Assembly (NCBI GenBank): GCA_036804525.1
Contig: DAIRSE010000034.1
Location: forward strand, 1-15,659
Length of the DNA: 15,659 bases
Direction of reading: 5' to 3'
Source: JBFLVT01 sp036804525
GTDB taxonomy: Bacteria; Bacillota; Desulfotomaculia; Desulfotomaculales; JASEER01
Under the pieces are notes generated by a model. The model saw only the letters and a list, made by a program, of their open reading frames with translations, did no database searches and had not been told where the DNA came from. This document shows, in pieces, positions 6,904 to 13,654 of the stretch. The first letter of the stretch is position 1, and the number at the start of each line of letters is the position of its first letter. Position numbers and translations under genes: made by a program.

Positions 6904-8883
6904 GTGGCCGTCAGAAAGGAGACCACTATCGATACCCTGTTACACGAGAATCGTATCTTTCATCCAGACGAGAGCTTCACCGCCCAGGCCAACGTTAAAG
7001 ACCGCGACATTTACGCCCGGGCCAGGGCCAACCCGGAAGCTTACTGGGCCGAGCAGGCAGAGCGCCTGGATTGGTTCGAGAAATGGGATAAAGTGCTGGA
7101 GTGGAATCCCCCGTTCGCCAAGTGGTTTGTCAACGGCAAGCTTAATGTCTGCCACAACTGCGTTGACCGTCATATCCATACCTGGCGCAAGAATAAGGCT
7201 GCGATCATCTTTGAAGGTGAACCGGGCGACAGCCGGGTCCTGACCTATTGGGATCTTTACCGTGAGGTTAACCGGTTTGCCGCGGTGCTCAAGCAGCTGG
7301 GTGTAGAAAAGGGCGACCGGGTGGCCATTTACCTGCCGATGATTCCCGAACTGGCAATCGCCATGTTGGCCTGTGCGCGCATCGGCGCCCCTCATAGCAT
7401 CGTTTTCGGCGGCTTCAGTGCCGAGTCGCTCAGGGACCGTATCGACGACGCCCAGGCTAAGCTGGTGATCACCGCTGACGGAGGCTGGCGCCGGGGCAAG
7501 ATTGTCCAGTTGAAAAAGAACGTCGACGCAGCCGTGGAGCAGACGCCGTGCGTGGAAAAGGTTTTGGTTATCAAGCGCACCGGCCACGAAGTCGACATGC
7601 AGGACGGCAGGGATATCTGGTTTGACGACGTCGTTAAAGACGCTCCGGAAAGCTGCCCCTGCGAGGCTCTCGACAGCGAGCATATGCTGTTCATCCTCTA
7701 CACCAGCGGCACGACGGGGAAGCCCAAGGGCGTGGTCCACACAACAGGCGGCTATCTCGTAGGTGCGTCGACAACGCACCGTATGGTCTTTGACATCAAG
7801 GACGAGGATGTATACTGGTGCACCGCCGACATCGGGTGGGTCACCGGCCACAGCTACGTGGTTTACGGGCCGCTCTGCAACGGCGCGACTACGGTGATTT
7901 ATGAAGGCGCCCCCGATTGGCCGGACCAGGGCCGTTTCTGGGCGATTATCGAGAAGTACGGGGTCAACATTTTCTATACCGCTCCTACTGCTATCCGGGC
8001 CTTCATGAAGTGGGGCGAGGAGTGGCCGGCCAAGTACGATTTGTCGTCCTTGCGACTTCTGGGTTCAGTTGGAGAGCCGATCAACCCCGAGGCGTGGATC
8101 TGGTATCACAAGTATATTGGCGGGGAGAAGTGTCCGATTGTCGACACCTGGTGGCAGACCGAAACCGGGGCGATCATGATCAGCCCGCTACCCGGTATAA
8201 CCCCTCTTAAACCAGGCTCGGCAACCATCCCCCTTCCTGGTATTGACGTTGATGTTGTAGACAAGAACGGGAACCCCGTAATGCTGGGGAAGGGCGGTTT
8301 CCTGGTCATCAAGAAGCCGTGGCCGTCCATGCTGCGGACGATATACGGTGACGATCAGAGATACGTTGATACATACTGGAGCAAGATACCGGGCCAGTGC
8401 GTCTACTTTGCTGGGGACGGCGCCCGCCGGGACTATCACAACTATTACTGGATCCTGGGCCGGGTTGACGACGTTATCAACGTTGCCGGGCACCGGTTGA
8501 GCACTATGGAAATAGAAAGCGCGCTGGTGGATCATCCCTACGTTGCGGAGTCGGCAGCTATTGGCAAGAGCCACGACCTGAAGGGCCAGGCCGTATCGGT
8601 CTTTGTTACGCTGAAGGCCCATGCCTGGGAAAAAGCTAAGGAAGGTAAGCAAGACGAAATCAGAAACGAGCTTAAGGCGCATGTCGTTAAGAAAATCGGG
8701 GCCATTGCCCGTCCGGACGACGTGTTCTTCACCGCCGAGCTTCCCAAGACCAGGTCGGGCAAGATCATGCGCCGCCTGCTTCGGGATATCGCTGAAGGAC
8801 GCGCCCTCGGTGATACCAGCACGCTCGCCGATCCCGCCGTGGTGGCCGAGCTGAAGAAGAAGTACGAACATAAGGAATCCTAA
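6904..8883 (+). CDS. acs: Acetyl-CoA synthetase (AMP-forming)
   Basis: A full-length 659-residue acetate:CoA ligase that makes acetyl-CoA from acetate, ATP and CoA through acetyl-AMP in the cytoplasm. Motifs: YTSGTTGKPKGVVH (266-279), DIGWVTGHSYVVYGPL (309-324), the acetate-pocket/adenylate motif DTWWQTETG (414-422), hinge GRVDDVINVAGHRLST (519-534), and the C-terminal SGKIMRR with catalytic K620, the lysine acetylated in Acs enzymes to switch off adenylation. GTG 6904 follows AAGGGGAG (6888-6895) by 8 nt. The gene stands alone, with family B heptamer clusters in direct orientation on both sides and a family C tract starting 3 bp after its stop. It implies acetate activation at low concentration; a role with short acids such as propionate cannot be excluded from sequence. 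Confidence 0.95.
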   Translation: MAVRKETTIDTLLHENRIFHPDESFTAQANVKDRDIYARARANPEAYWAEQAERLDWFEKWDKVLEWNPPFAKWFVNGKLNVCHNCVDRHIHTWRKNKAAIIFEGEPGDSRVLTYWDLYREVNRFAAVLKQLGVEKGDRVAIYLPMIPELAIAMLACARIGAPHSIVFGGFSAESLRDRIDDAQAKLVITADGGWRRGKIVQLKKNVDAAVEQTPCVEKVLVIKRTGHEVDMQDGRDIWFDDVVKDAPESCPCEALDSEHMLFILYTSGTTGKPKGVVHTTGGYLVGASTTHRMVFDIKDEDVYWCTADIGWVTGHSYVVYGPLCNGATTVIYEGAPDWPDQGRFWAIIEKYGVNIFYTAPTAIRAFMKWGEEWPAKYDLSSLRLLGSVGEPINPEAWIWYHKYIGGEKCPIVDTWWQTETGAIMISPLPGITPLKPGSATIPLPGIDVDVVDKNGNPVMLGKGGFLVIKKPWPSMLRTIYGDDQRYVDTYWSKIPGQCVYFAGDGARRDYHNYYWILGRVDDVINVAGHRLSTMEIESALVDHPYVAESAAIGKSHDLKGQAVSVFVTLKAHAWEKAKEGKQDEIRNELKAHVVKKIGAIARPDDVFFTAELPKTRSGKIMRRLLRDIAEGRALGDTSTLADPAVVAELKKKYEHKES

Positions 8884-8886
8884 TTA

Positions 8887-8935
8887 GTTGTGGGTCGTAA
8901 GTCGTAGGTTGTAGGATATAGGTCGTACGTCGTAA
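8887..8935. repeat. Degenerate heptamer tandem repeat, family C
   Basis: Seven consecutive 7-bp units: GTTGTGG, GTCGTAA, GTCGTAG, GTTGTAG, GATATAG, GTCGTAC, GTCGTAA. The tract starts 3 bp after the acs stop codon. Read on the minus strand it encodes a spurious TTYD/LRP-like heptapeptide, because three 7-bp units equal seven codons. A shorter related tract (GTCGCAG, GTCGTAA, GAGTAGG) lies at 9189-9209. Confidence 0.8.
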
Positions 8936-8952
8936 GGCTAAAATGACATTTA

Positions 8953-9022
8953 GCATTCGGATAGGGGCCAATACGCCGGAATAGGATCTGAAAACCGAGT
9001 GCCGAGCGCTGAGTGCGCGGGC
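8953..9022. repeat. Heptamer repeat cluster, family B, copy downstream of acs
   Basis: GCATTCG GATAGGGG on the left and GAAAACCGAGTG CCGAGCG CTGAGTG CGCGGGC on the right, with about 35 bp of diverged sequence between. It matches the cluster at 6653-6721 in order and orientation, so acs lies between two direct copies. The arms GCATTCGG and CCGAGTGC are imperfect inverted repeats. Confidence 0.7.
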
Positions 9023-9267
9023 AAAGCACGCTTTGTGAATTGGCCTGGGCAAGAGGTAAAGGCTCGGGTTTAGTTTCCCGGAATGCACGGCGGCAGTGGT
9101 TGCCCCCGCGCTGTGTAGACCACAAAGGACGGCTGTCCTATCGCAAGGATGCCCGGTACTTTCGTGGTTTTCTTTTGACTACTTTAAAGTCGCAGGTCGT
9201 AAGAGTAGGGCTTTAAGGATTCGCTAGCGCGAATTCCGAAAATATAGAAAGGAGCGGGGGTGGGGGA

Positions 9268-9663
9268 ATGCTCGAGCCGGGAAAGGAAGGCCGGGCTGAG
9301 ATGACGGTAACGCCAAATGATACAGCGTCAGCCTATGGGAGCGGGGAGGTCAATGTCCTCAGTACACCGCGCATGGTGGCGCTTATGGAACAAGCTGCGG
9401 TGAACTGCGTCCGGGATTGTCTTCCTGAAGGATTAACGTCTGTCGGGACCAGCCTCGATATCAGACACTTAGCGGCTACGCCCCTGGGGATGAAAGCCGA
9501 GGCTACAGCCAGGCTGATTGAGGTAAATGACCGGCGCTTGGTGTTTGAAGTTGAAGCCCGCGACGAGCGGGACGTCATCGGGATGGGCCGGCATGAACGT
9601 TTCATCGTTAATGCCCGCCGTTTTCTGGAGAAGGCAGAGGCAAAACGGGGTTACCGGGAGTAA
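9268..9663 (+). CDS. Hotdog-fold thioesterase, fluoroacetyl-CoA thioesterase (FlK)-like
   Basis: A 131-residue single hotdog domain of the FlK-like thioesterase family. FlK uses T42, E50 and H76; here T33 (in STPRMVALME), E41 and H67 (in DIRH) have exactly the same spacing (8 and 26 residues), so hydrolysis of a small acyl-CoA is likely. The N-terminal GKEG...VTPNDTASAYGSG matches the family pattern and supports the start at ATG 9268. AAAGGAG lies 13 nt upstream, with a G-rich spacer closer in. Most chromosomal relatives are not known to act on fluoroacetate; short-chain acyl-CoA hydrolysis, possibly housekeeping against dead-end CoA esters next to acs, is inference. No terminator is evident before the ferredoxin gene 113 bp away. 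Confidence 0.82.
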   Translation: MLEPGKEGRAEMTVTPNDTASAYGSGEVNVLSTPRMVALMEQAAVNCVRDCLPEGLTSVGTSLDIRHLAATPLGMKAEATARLIEVNDRRLVFEVEARDERDVIGMGRHERFIVNARRFLEKAEAKRGYRE

Positions 9664-9776
9664 TAAAAGTATACAGTATTAATGCAAAATCCGGTCGGCA
9701 GGCTGAAGGAAAGCCTCGGCCAAACACGGAAATAGGGCAAATAGCTGGTTAACCGGAAATGAAAGGGGTACCGAGA
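9664..9776. other. Spacer thioesterase-ferredoxin with a stem-loop
   Basis: 113 bp holding one imperfect hairpin (GGTCG-GC-AGGCT, 7-nt loop, AGCCT-CGGCC; about 9692-9722) without a T run, so not a classical terminator. It could stabilise or process a shared transcript. AT-rich sequence at 9666-9690 might hold a promoter for the ferredoxin gene, but no clear -35/-10 pair is visible. Confidence 0.3.
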
Positions 9777-10145
9777 ATGGCCTGGATGATAGGAAACGTC
9801 CTGAGGAATGTTTTGTCTAGGCCGGCGACCCGGCCCTACCCGCAGCAGCAGCGGGAAGTATATCCAGGAGTAAGGGGGAGGCTGACTTTCATTCCCGAAA
9901 AATGCGAATTCTGTGGGGAATGTGAAAGGGTCTGCCCGTCAAATGCGATCGTACTTGACACTACCTGGGAGAAAAGCGGTGACCGCATCGAGACGGTCTG
10001 GGTTCGTATTTACAAGCCGATGCTTTGCATTTTCTGTAATAAGTGTGTGGAAGACTGTCCTTACTACGCTATCGTGCCGGAAGAAAGACACTTGGCGCCC
10101 CGTTATGACAAGGACGAAGAATACGGTCGCGTTGAATGTTGGTAA
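9777..10145 (+). CDS. Two-[4Fe-4S] ferredoxin domain protein (NuoI/EchF-like)
   Basis: A 122-residue electron carrier with two four-cysteine motifs, C43-C46-C49-C53P and C84-C87-C90-C94P, each suited to one [4Fe-4S] cluster. The N-terminus (NVLSRPATRPYP...GVRGRL) resembles NuoI/EchF-type subunits of complex I-like hydrogenases and oxidoreductases, which carry electrons between the peripheral and membrane modules. No hydrogenase or complex I gene is adjacent, so it is either an orphan ferredoxin or serves a partner encoded elsewhere. The first helix is weakly hydrophobic and could associate with the membrane surface. Start ATG 9777 has AAAGGGG 8 nt upstream; an ATG six codons earlier lies on top of that site. 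A terminator follows 38 bp after the stop. Confidence 0.85.
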   Translation: MAWMIGNVLRNVLSRPATRPYPQQQREVYPGVRGRLTFIPEKCEFCGECERVCPSNAIVLDTTWEKSGDRIETVWVRIYKPMLCIFCNKCVEDCPYYAIVPEERHLAPRYDKDEEYGRVECW

Positions 10146-10149
10146 GAGA

Positions 10150-10207
10150 AAACTGGTTTCAAAAAACTAGTTCCAATACGAAGCGCCGGATAACAACCGG
10201 CGTTTTT
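10150..10207 (+). terminator. Terminator region after the ferredoxin gene
   Basis: Two hairpins in series. AACTGGTTT/AAACTAGTT (about 10150-10172) has one mismatch. CGCCGG (10184-10189) pairs with CCGGCG (10197-10202) around a 7-nt loop and is followed by TTTTT (10203-10207). The second is a standard Rho-independent terminator; the first may protect the 3' end. Confidence 0.85.
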
Positions 10208-10266
10208 ATTCTTTAAGGAAAAAGATGCTTTTAAAAGGAAAACATCGTTGACGCAGTGAATATCAA

Positions 10267-11265
10267 GTGAATAATCAAAGGATATCACCGTGGTTAGGTG
10301 GAAGAATATCTCGTAGCCTGCCAAACCTGCGTAACACAATTCAGGCACTGCCGGGGGTAAATGGGGTAAATATGGAATACTTAAGACCGCATCCGTTTCT
10401 GGATGAAGTACGTAACTCTCTAACGGCTCTAGGAGTACACAGCAATACCGAAGAGAACGTGTTCTTGCCGCCGTTTATCCACCCGGTGCTTGTCCTCGAG
10501 TGCGCCTGGGGTGCTCAAGACAAAAAGGCTGTGGTTGATATGGCCGTAACGGCCGAGCTTATTCACAGGGTATCTGTCTGGCACGGCAATGTTGAAGAAC
10601 GTTCCGGGAGGGGAACATCCAGGACAATACTGAATGGAGACCTTGCCCTGGCGTACGCCTTCAGGCTCTTAGCCCGGCACTACCGCTACGGCGGACTGCC
10701 TCTGATGGCGGGGGCAATCGCTGCTATCGCGGAGGGTTACGTCAGTGAGCAGAAGGCCAGGTTTAGCCCCAGCGAATCTGTTCAGAACTACATTGCCCGG
10801 CGCGGGAAAACGACTGCTTACCTTATGGCAGCCTGCTGCCGCCTTGGAGGACAATTGGCGGGGCGGAGTCCTGTCGTTCTGAACGGGCTTTGGAAAGCCG
10901 GGTACGCCCTGGGGCTTGGCCTCGCCTCGGCTGCCGATGTCAGCAGCTGGATGGTTGAGAATCTGATCAAGCAGGTCCACCCCTTGCTGCACGGCTTTGT
11001 CGGCTTGCCGGAGATTTACCTCTTGGGCCAGGGACAGCAGGAGTTCGCCAGGATGCTGGCCAAGGGCCGGTTACAACCTCGAGATCTTCCCCTCATCTCC
11101 CAGTTTCTCCAGCAAACTGGCGCCCTCGACAAGGCCAGGCGTTTTGCCGCTTATCATCTTGCCCAGGGCAAGGAACTGCTCGAGGGTTTTTCATCGCCTG
11201 CCTTCCAGGAATCCGAAACGCCGCTTCTCAAGGGTGTCAACGAAATCATCTGCGATTTACACTAG
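10267..11265 (+). CDS. Polyprenyl synthetase homologue lacking catalytic aspartates
   Basis: A 332-residue all-helical protein that follows the trans-prenyltransferase pattern along its length: ELIH (97-100), NGDLALAYAFRLLA (123-136), NYIARRGKTTAYLMAACCRLG (174-194, keeping the substrate lysine K181) and FVGLPEIYLL near 244-253. Both Mg-binding motifs are destroyed. The first DDxxD is R101-V-S-V-W105, and the second reads A223-D224-V-S-S227, keeping one Asp of three. It should not bind the diphosphate-Mg cluster, so it is probably a non-catalytic subunit or regulator, comparable in principle to small subunits of heteromeric prenyl synthases. The frame is intact, so it is not a simple pseudogene. 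The start is uncertain: GTG 10267 has no good ribosome site, and ATG 10372 is an alternative that would shorten the N-terminus. Terminators lie on both sides, so it is probably a single-gene unit. Confidence 0.75.
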   Translation: MNNQRISPWLGGRISRSLPNLRNTIQALPGVNGVNMEYLRPHPFLDEVRNSLTALGVHSNTEENVFLPPFIHPVLVLECAWGAQDKKAVVDMAVTAELIHRVSVWHGNVEERSGRGTSRTILNGDLALAYAFRLLARHYRYGGLPLMAGAIAAIAEGYVSEQKARFSPSESVQNYIARRGKTTAYLMAACCRLGGQLAGRSPVVLNGLWKAGYALGLGLASAADVSSWMVENLIKQVHPLLHGFVGLPEIYLLGQGQQEFARMLAKGRLQPRDLPLISQFLQQTGALDKARRFAAYHLAQGKELLEGFSSPAFQESETPLLKGVNEIICDLH

Positions 11266-11283
11266 TATCAAGCCTTAATCTCC

Positions 11284-11310
11284 AATGCCCGCTAAGGGCA
11301 TTTTTATTTT
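11284..11310 (+). terminator. Terminator after the prenyl synthetase homologue
   Basis: AATGCCC (11284-11290), a 5-nt loop, GGGCATT (11296-11302), then TTTATTTT: a short, clean Rho-independent terminator 18 bp after the stop. Confidence 0.88.
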
Positions 11311-11369
11311 CCTCAGCGGCACTCCCTCCGTAAAATTAAATTTCCCGATTTGTTACCTCCCGGTTTCAA

Positions 11370-11534
11370 GTGGACAACTCGCAAGCCTACCACTTTTTGC
11401 ATAATCTGGTGCAGCAGGCCATGCAAAACCGGTGGGAGGCGATCAATCTTGCGGTTACCCTCTTTTCAAGTACTGGAAATAAAGTCGCGGGCGCCGGAGA
11501 CTATACCGTATGGTGTCAAGATGATCGGCGCTGA
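11370..11534 (+). other. Coding-looking 54-codon frame overlapping the protease 5' end
   Basis: GTG 11370 to TGA 11532-11534, in the frame +2 relative to the protease. The first part (VDNSQAYHFLHNLVQQAMQN, then RWEAINLAV) looks like an amphipathic helix, and its third codon positions are strongly G/C, as in neighbouring genes. The protease frame upstream of 11449 lacks this bias. There is no clear ribosome site before 11370. It may be a small gene, a leader peptide overlapping the protease by 86 bp, or the N-terminus of the protease put out of frame by an indel. I cannot tell which. Confidence 0.3.
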
Positions 11535-12357
11535 GCTTGAGTGGAAAGAAACCAAGGGCAAGGGAATCAAGGTGGCGGTGCTGGATACCGGAAAACCCAA
11601 CCATCCCGACTTGCGTATCGTCGAGGCCGCTGATTTCACCGGCACTGATCTCGATGATTATGAAGGACACAGTACCCACTGCTGCGGGATCGTAGCGGCA
11701 AACGGCCGCATCAAAGGCGTGGCCCCGGAAGCCGACTTATATACGGTCAAGGTCCTGGGTAACGACGGTTCAGGCGCGCTGGAGAACGTGATTCAGGGCA
11801 TCTACTGGTGCATTGATAAGCGAGTCGACGTTATCAATATGTCCCTGGGGTCGAACTTTGACGACCCGCAACTGCACAAGGCTGTAAAAGACGCTTACGA
11901 CGCCGGTATCGTGGTCGTCGCTGCGGCCGGCAACGAGGGCGCGGCTGGGGTTAACTACCCCGCTGCCTATACCGAGGCTATTGCCGTAACAGCTGTCGAC
12001 ATTGATAAACATGCCCCTGACTTTTCGGCCGTAGGACCCGAGACTGAAGTTGCTGCCGCGGGGGTCGAGATTTACTCGACCTATTTGCACGGCGGCTATG
12101 CTAAACTTTCCGGTACGAGCATGGCCTGCCCCCATATCGCCGGAGCTGTAGCTATACTTCAGGCCAAGGCGTTGATCAGGTTCGGGCGAAAACTGAACCC
12201 TGAAGAAATAAGGCTGGTCCTTAACATTTATGCTGAAGACGTGGGCAAATTCGCCCGCGATCCCATCTACGGCTACGGCATCTTCAGCTTCGGCCGCATT
12301 AGGGGGCAGGACAGGTCTGCGCCGGATGTCGTTATCAGCTGGAAGATCGCTGACTAA
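11449..12357 (+). CDS. Subtilisin-like serine protease (S8), cytoplasmic type
   Basis: A 302-residue S8 peptidase with a complete catalytic set: D46 in VAVLDTGK, H74 in EGHSTHCCGI, oxyanion Asn N162 in AAAGNEG, and S224 in SGTSMACPH. The usual HGTH is HSTH here. There is no signal peptide or membrane segment; the short N-terminal stretch up to ETIPYGVKMIGAELEW resembles the short propeptide of intracellular subtilisins, so a cytoplasmic role in protein turnover is likely (inference). I chose TTG 11449 because GGGAGG (11434-11439) lies 9 nt upstream. The frame continues open to TTG 11350, but that segment has poor codon character and overlaps a better-looking frame (see the 54-codon entry), so a frameshift near the start is possible. 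It lies between two terminators and is convergent with the terpene synthase homologue. Confidence 0.87.
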   Translation: MRLPSFQVLEIKSRAPETIPYGVKMIGAELEWKETKGKGIKVAVLDTGKPNHPDLRIVEAADFTGTDLDDYEGHSTHCCGIVAANGRIKGVAPEADLYTVKVLGNDGSGALENVIQGIYWCIDKRVDVINMSLGSNFDDPQLHKAVKDAYDAGIVVVAAAGNEGAAGVNYPAAYTEAIAVTAVDIDKHAPDFSAVGPETEVAAAGVEIYSTYLHGGYAKLSGTSMACPHIAGAVAILQAKALIRFGRKLNPEEIRLVLNIYAEDVGKFARDPIYGYGIFSFGRIRGQDRSAPDVVISWKIAD

Positions 12358-12384
12358 TTGTCTGACTCAGGCTGTTATAACAGA

Positions 12385-12420
12385 GGGGGGCACGAGTCCA
12401 AAACGAGGCCCCCCCTTTGT
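12385..12420. terminator. Shared terminator between the convergent protease and YtpB-like genes
   Basis: GGGGGGC (12385-12391) pairs with GCCCCCC (12408-12414) around a 16-nt loop, followed on the plus strand by CTTTGTTTT. It sits 27 bp after the protease stop and 11 bp from the convergent gene's stop, so it probably acts mainly for the protease and may also affect the minus-strand transcript. Confidence 0.75.
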
Positions 12421-12430
12421 TTTCCGCCTT

Positions 12431-13504
12431 TTAGATCTGCTTCATCCGGCGCAGGACCCGGCAGGTAACGTGGAGAGCCCGGGCTCCGGGACCTGCTTCG
12501 CGCAGGAGATCGTCGGCCAGAGGGTCCAATCCCTGGGTGTGGACCTTAGGGTCGGAAAGATAGAGGGCTGGAAGGCCTTTAACCACCATGCGGTGAAACC
12601 AGGGGCGGGGCAGAGAGGCTGTTTCGGACAGGGCGCGCTGCATGAAGAAAAGCAGCCTTTTTCGCTGTGTATCGGCATCCGGATAATAGAAAATGAAGTT
12701 GAGATCTCCCCCAAGCCGGTCTTCCTCCTGGTCGATATAATAATCCAGGAGAATGTGCAGGCCGCAGGTCCACGGAAAATAGGCCTTGAGGATCTTCTGA
12801 ATCTCGCTGTTTTCCAGTTGTGGTTTGGCCGCTGCGGCAAAGAGCGCGAACATACCCAGGGTGGAACCGGTTGCCGCTGCAAATTCCCACCAGTACAAAT
12901 CAGGGTAGAGCGGTCGGTAGCGAGCGAACCATTCTGAAAGCAAGGGTACCCGTAATTCCGGCTCGGTGTGTTTGAATACCTGGAGATCGGAGTAGAGGTC
13001 TGCAAGACGGGTAACCTCCGGTTGGACAAGGCTGTACGACGGGAGCAGGGCCACGATCGAACGGCACTCCTCCACCAGGGTGCGCAGGTACCCCCCATCG
13101 TCGCTTAAAGGATAATCGGCATAAAAGTCGGGAATCTCCTGTTCCGGATTGACGGCGCAGGTCATGGCCTGGTGGAGGGTCCGGAAGGCCCGGGCATCCC
13201 GGCACCCTGCACGGTCGCAGAGATTATCAAGATAGTCGCTGATGGTCTGCAAGGCGACGATGAGACGCAGCACGTTGCGCCGGTACCGTCCCGCGTTTAA
13301 GGCAAAAACACTGCCCCCCTGACAGTGAAAGCGTTTATGCCGCATGCTCAGCTCGGCCTGTCTGGCTAATTCACGCTGTTTGCAGTGGACAAGACCGGCC
13401 CGCCAGCGTCTGAGCTGGGCGTTGACGTCCGGCAGGACTACGGCAATCAGGCGGCCGAGGGTTGCGATCTGGCGCGGTAGATGCCTGGTAAAACGTACGA
13501 TCAT
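12431..13504 (-). CDS. ytpB: Tetraprenyl-beta-curcumene synthase homologue (YtpB/DUF2600)
   Basis: A 357-residue protein of the DUF2600 family, whose Bacillus member YtpB cyclises heptaprenyl diphosphate (C35) to tetraprenyl-beta-curcumene, the first step to sesquarterpenes. The family differs from ordinary class I terpene synthases; the characteristic pieces seen here are SDYLDNLCDR (89-98) in place of DDxxD, the helix WWEFAAATGSTLGMF (205-219), and an acidic second motif, DYYIDQEED (254-262). Length and order fit the family. Product and substrate in this organism are inferred. Start ATG 13504 has GGAGG only 4 nt upstream, tighter than usual, and no better in-frame start exists. It stands alone on the minus strand, divergent from a small membrane protein. 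No sesquarterpene cyclase is visible, while a non-catalytic prenyl synthetase homologue lies 1.2 kb away. Confidence 0.85.
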   Translation of the reverse strand: MIVRFTRHLPRQIATLGRLIAVVLPDVNAQLRRWRAGLVHCKQRELARQAELSMRHKRFHCQGGSVFALNAGRYRRNVLRLIVALQTISDYLDNLCDRAGCRDARAFRTLHQAMTCAVNPEQEIPDFYADYPLSDDGGYLRTLVEECRSIVALLPSYSLVQPEVTRLADLYSDLQVFKHTEPELRVPLLSEWFARYRPLYPDLYWWEFAAATGSTLGMFALFAAAAKPQLENSEIQKILKAYFPWTCGLHILLDYYIDQEEDRLGGDLNFIFYYPDADTQRKRLLFFMQRALSETASLPRPWFHRMVVKGLPALYLSDPKVHTQGLDPLADDLLREAGPGARALHVTCRVLRRMKQI

Positions 13505-13654
13505 GAAGCCTCCATGTCAGTCAAGGACTCTTGGCCGGGAGTTTTTTATAAGTAGTTTTAGTGTTTGTACGACGCGTTTCGGTGATGCGCTTGCCTGGCT
13601 AAGACAGGTATGGTCAGGGAAATATAAAGGCCAGAAATGTCAAGGAGGACGGCC

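Larger units (their letters stand above)
8884..9267. other. Intergenic region acs-thioesterase: repeats and possible structured RNA
   Basis: 384 bp without a credible gene. From left to right: family C heptamers (8887-8935), a family B cluster (8953-9022), then a stretch with nested complementarity. GGGCAA near 9048 can pair with TTGCCC near 9100, and ACCAC (9119-9123) with GTGGT (9164-9168), enclosing GGC/GCC and TCCT/AGGA stems around a 6-nt loop, followed by a T-rich TTTTCTTTTG. Next come a 10-bp palindrome ACTTTAAAGT (9181-9190), three more family C-like units (9189-9209), and ATTCGC-TAGC-GCGAAT (9219-9234). A 67-codon open frame (9013-9216) has no ribosome site and runs through these repeats, so I do not call it. 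Confidence 0.5.

Noticed and set aside
6940..7851. 303-codon open frame antisense to acs
   Set aside because: It mirrors the acs coding frame and has no motif or start signal. acs is unambiguous.
8887..9022. CRISPR array
   Set aside because: Units are 7 bp and contiguous. There are no 25-40 bp repeats with unique spacers and no cas genes.
9040..9180. T-box riboswitch
   Set aside because: AGTGGTTGCCCCCGCG only loosely resembles the T-box core, and no aminoacyl-tRNA synthetase or amino acid gene follows.
9013..9216. 67-codon frame between acs and the thioesterase
   Set aside because: It has no ribosome site or domain and runs through repeats and hairpins.
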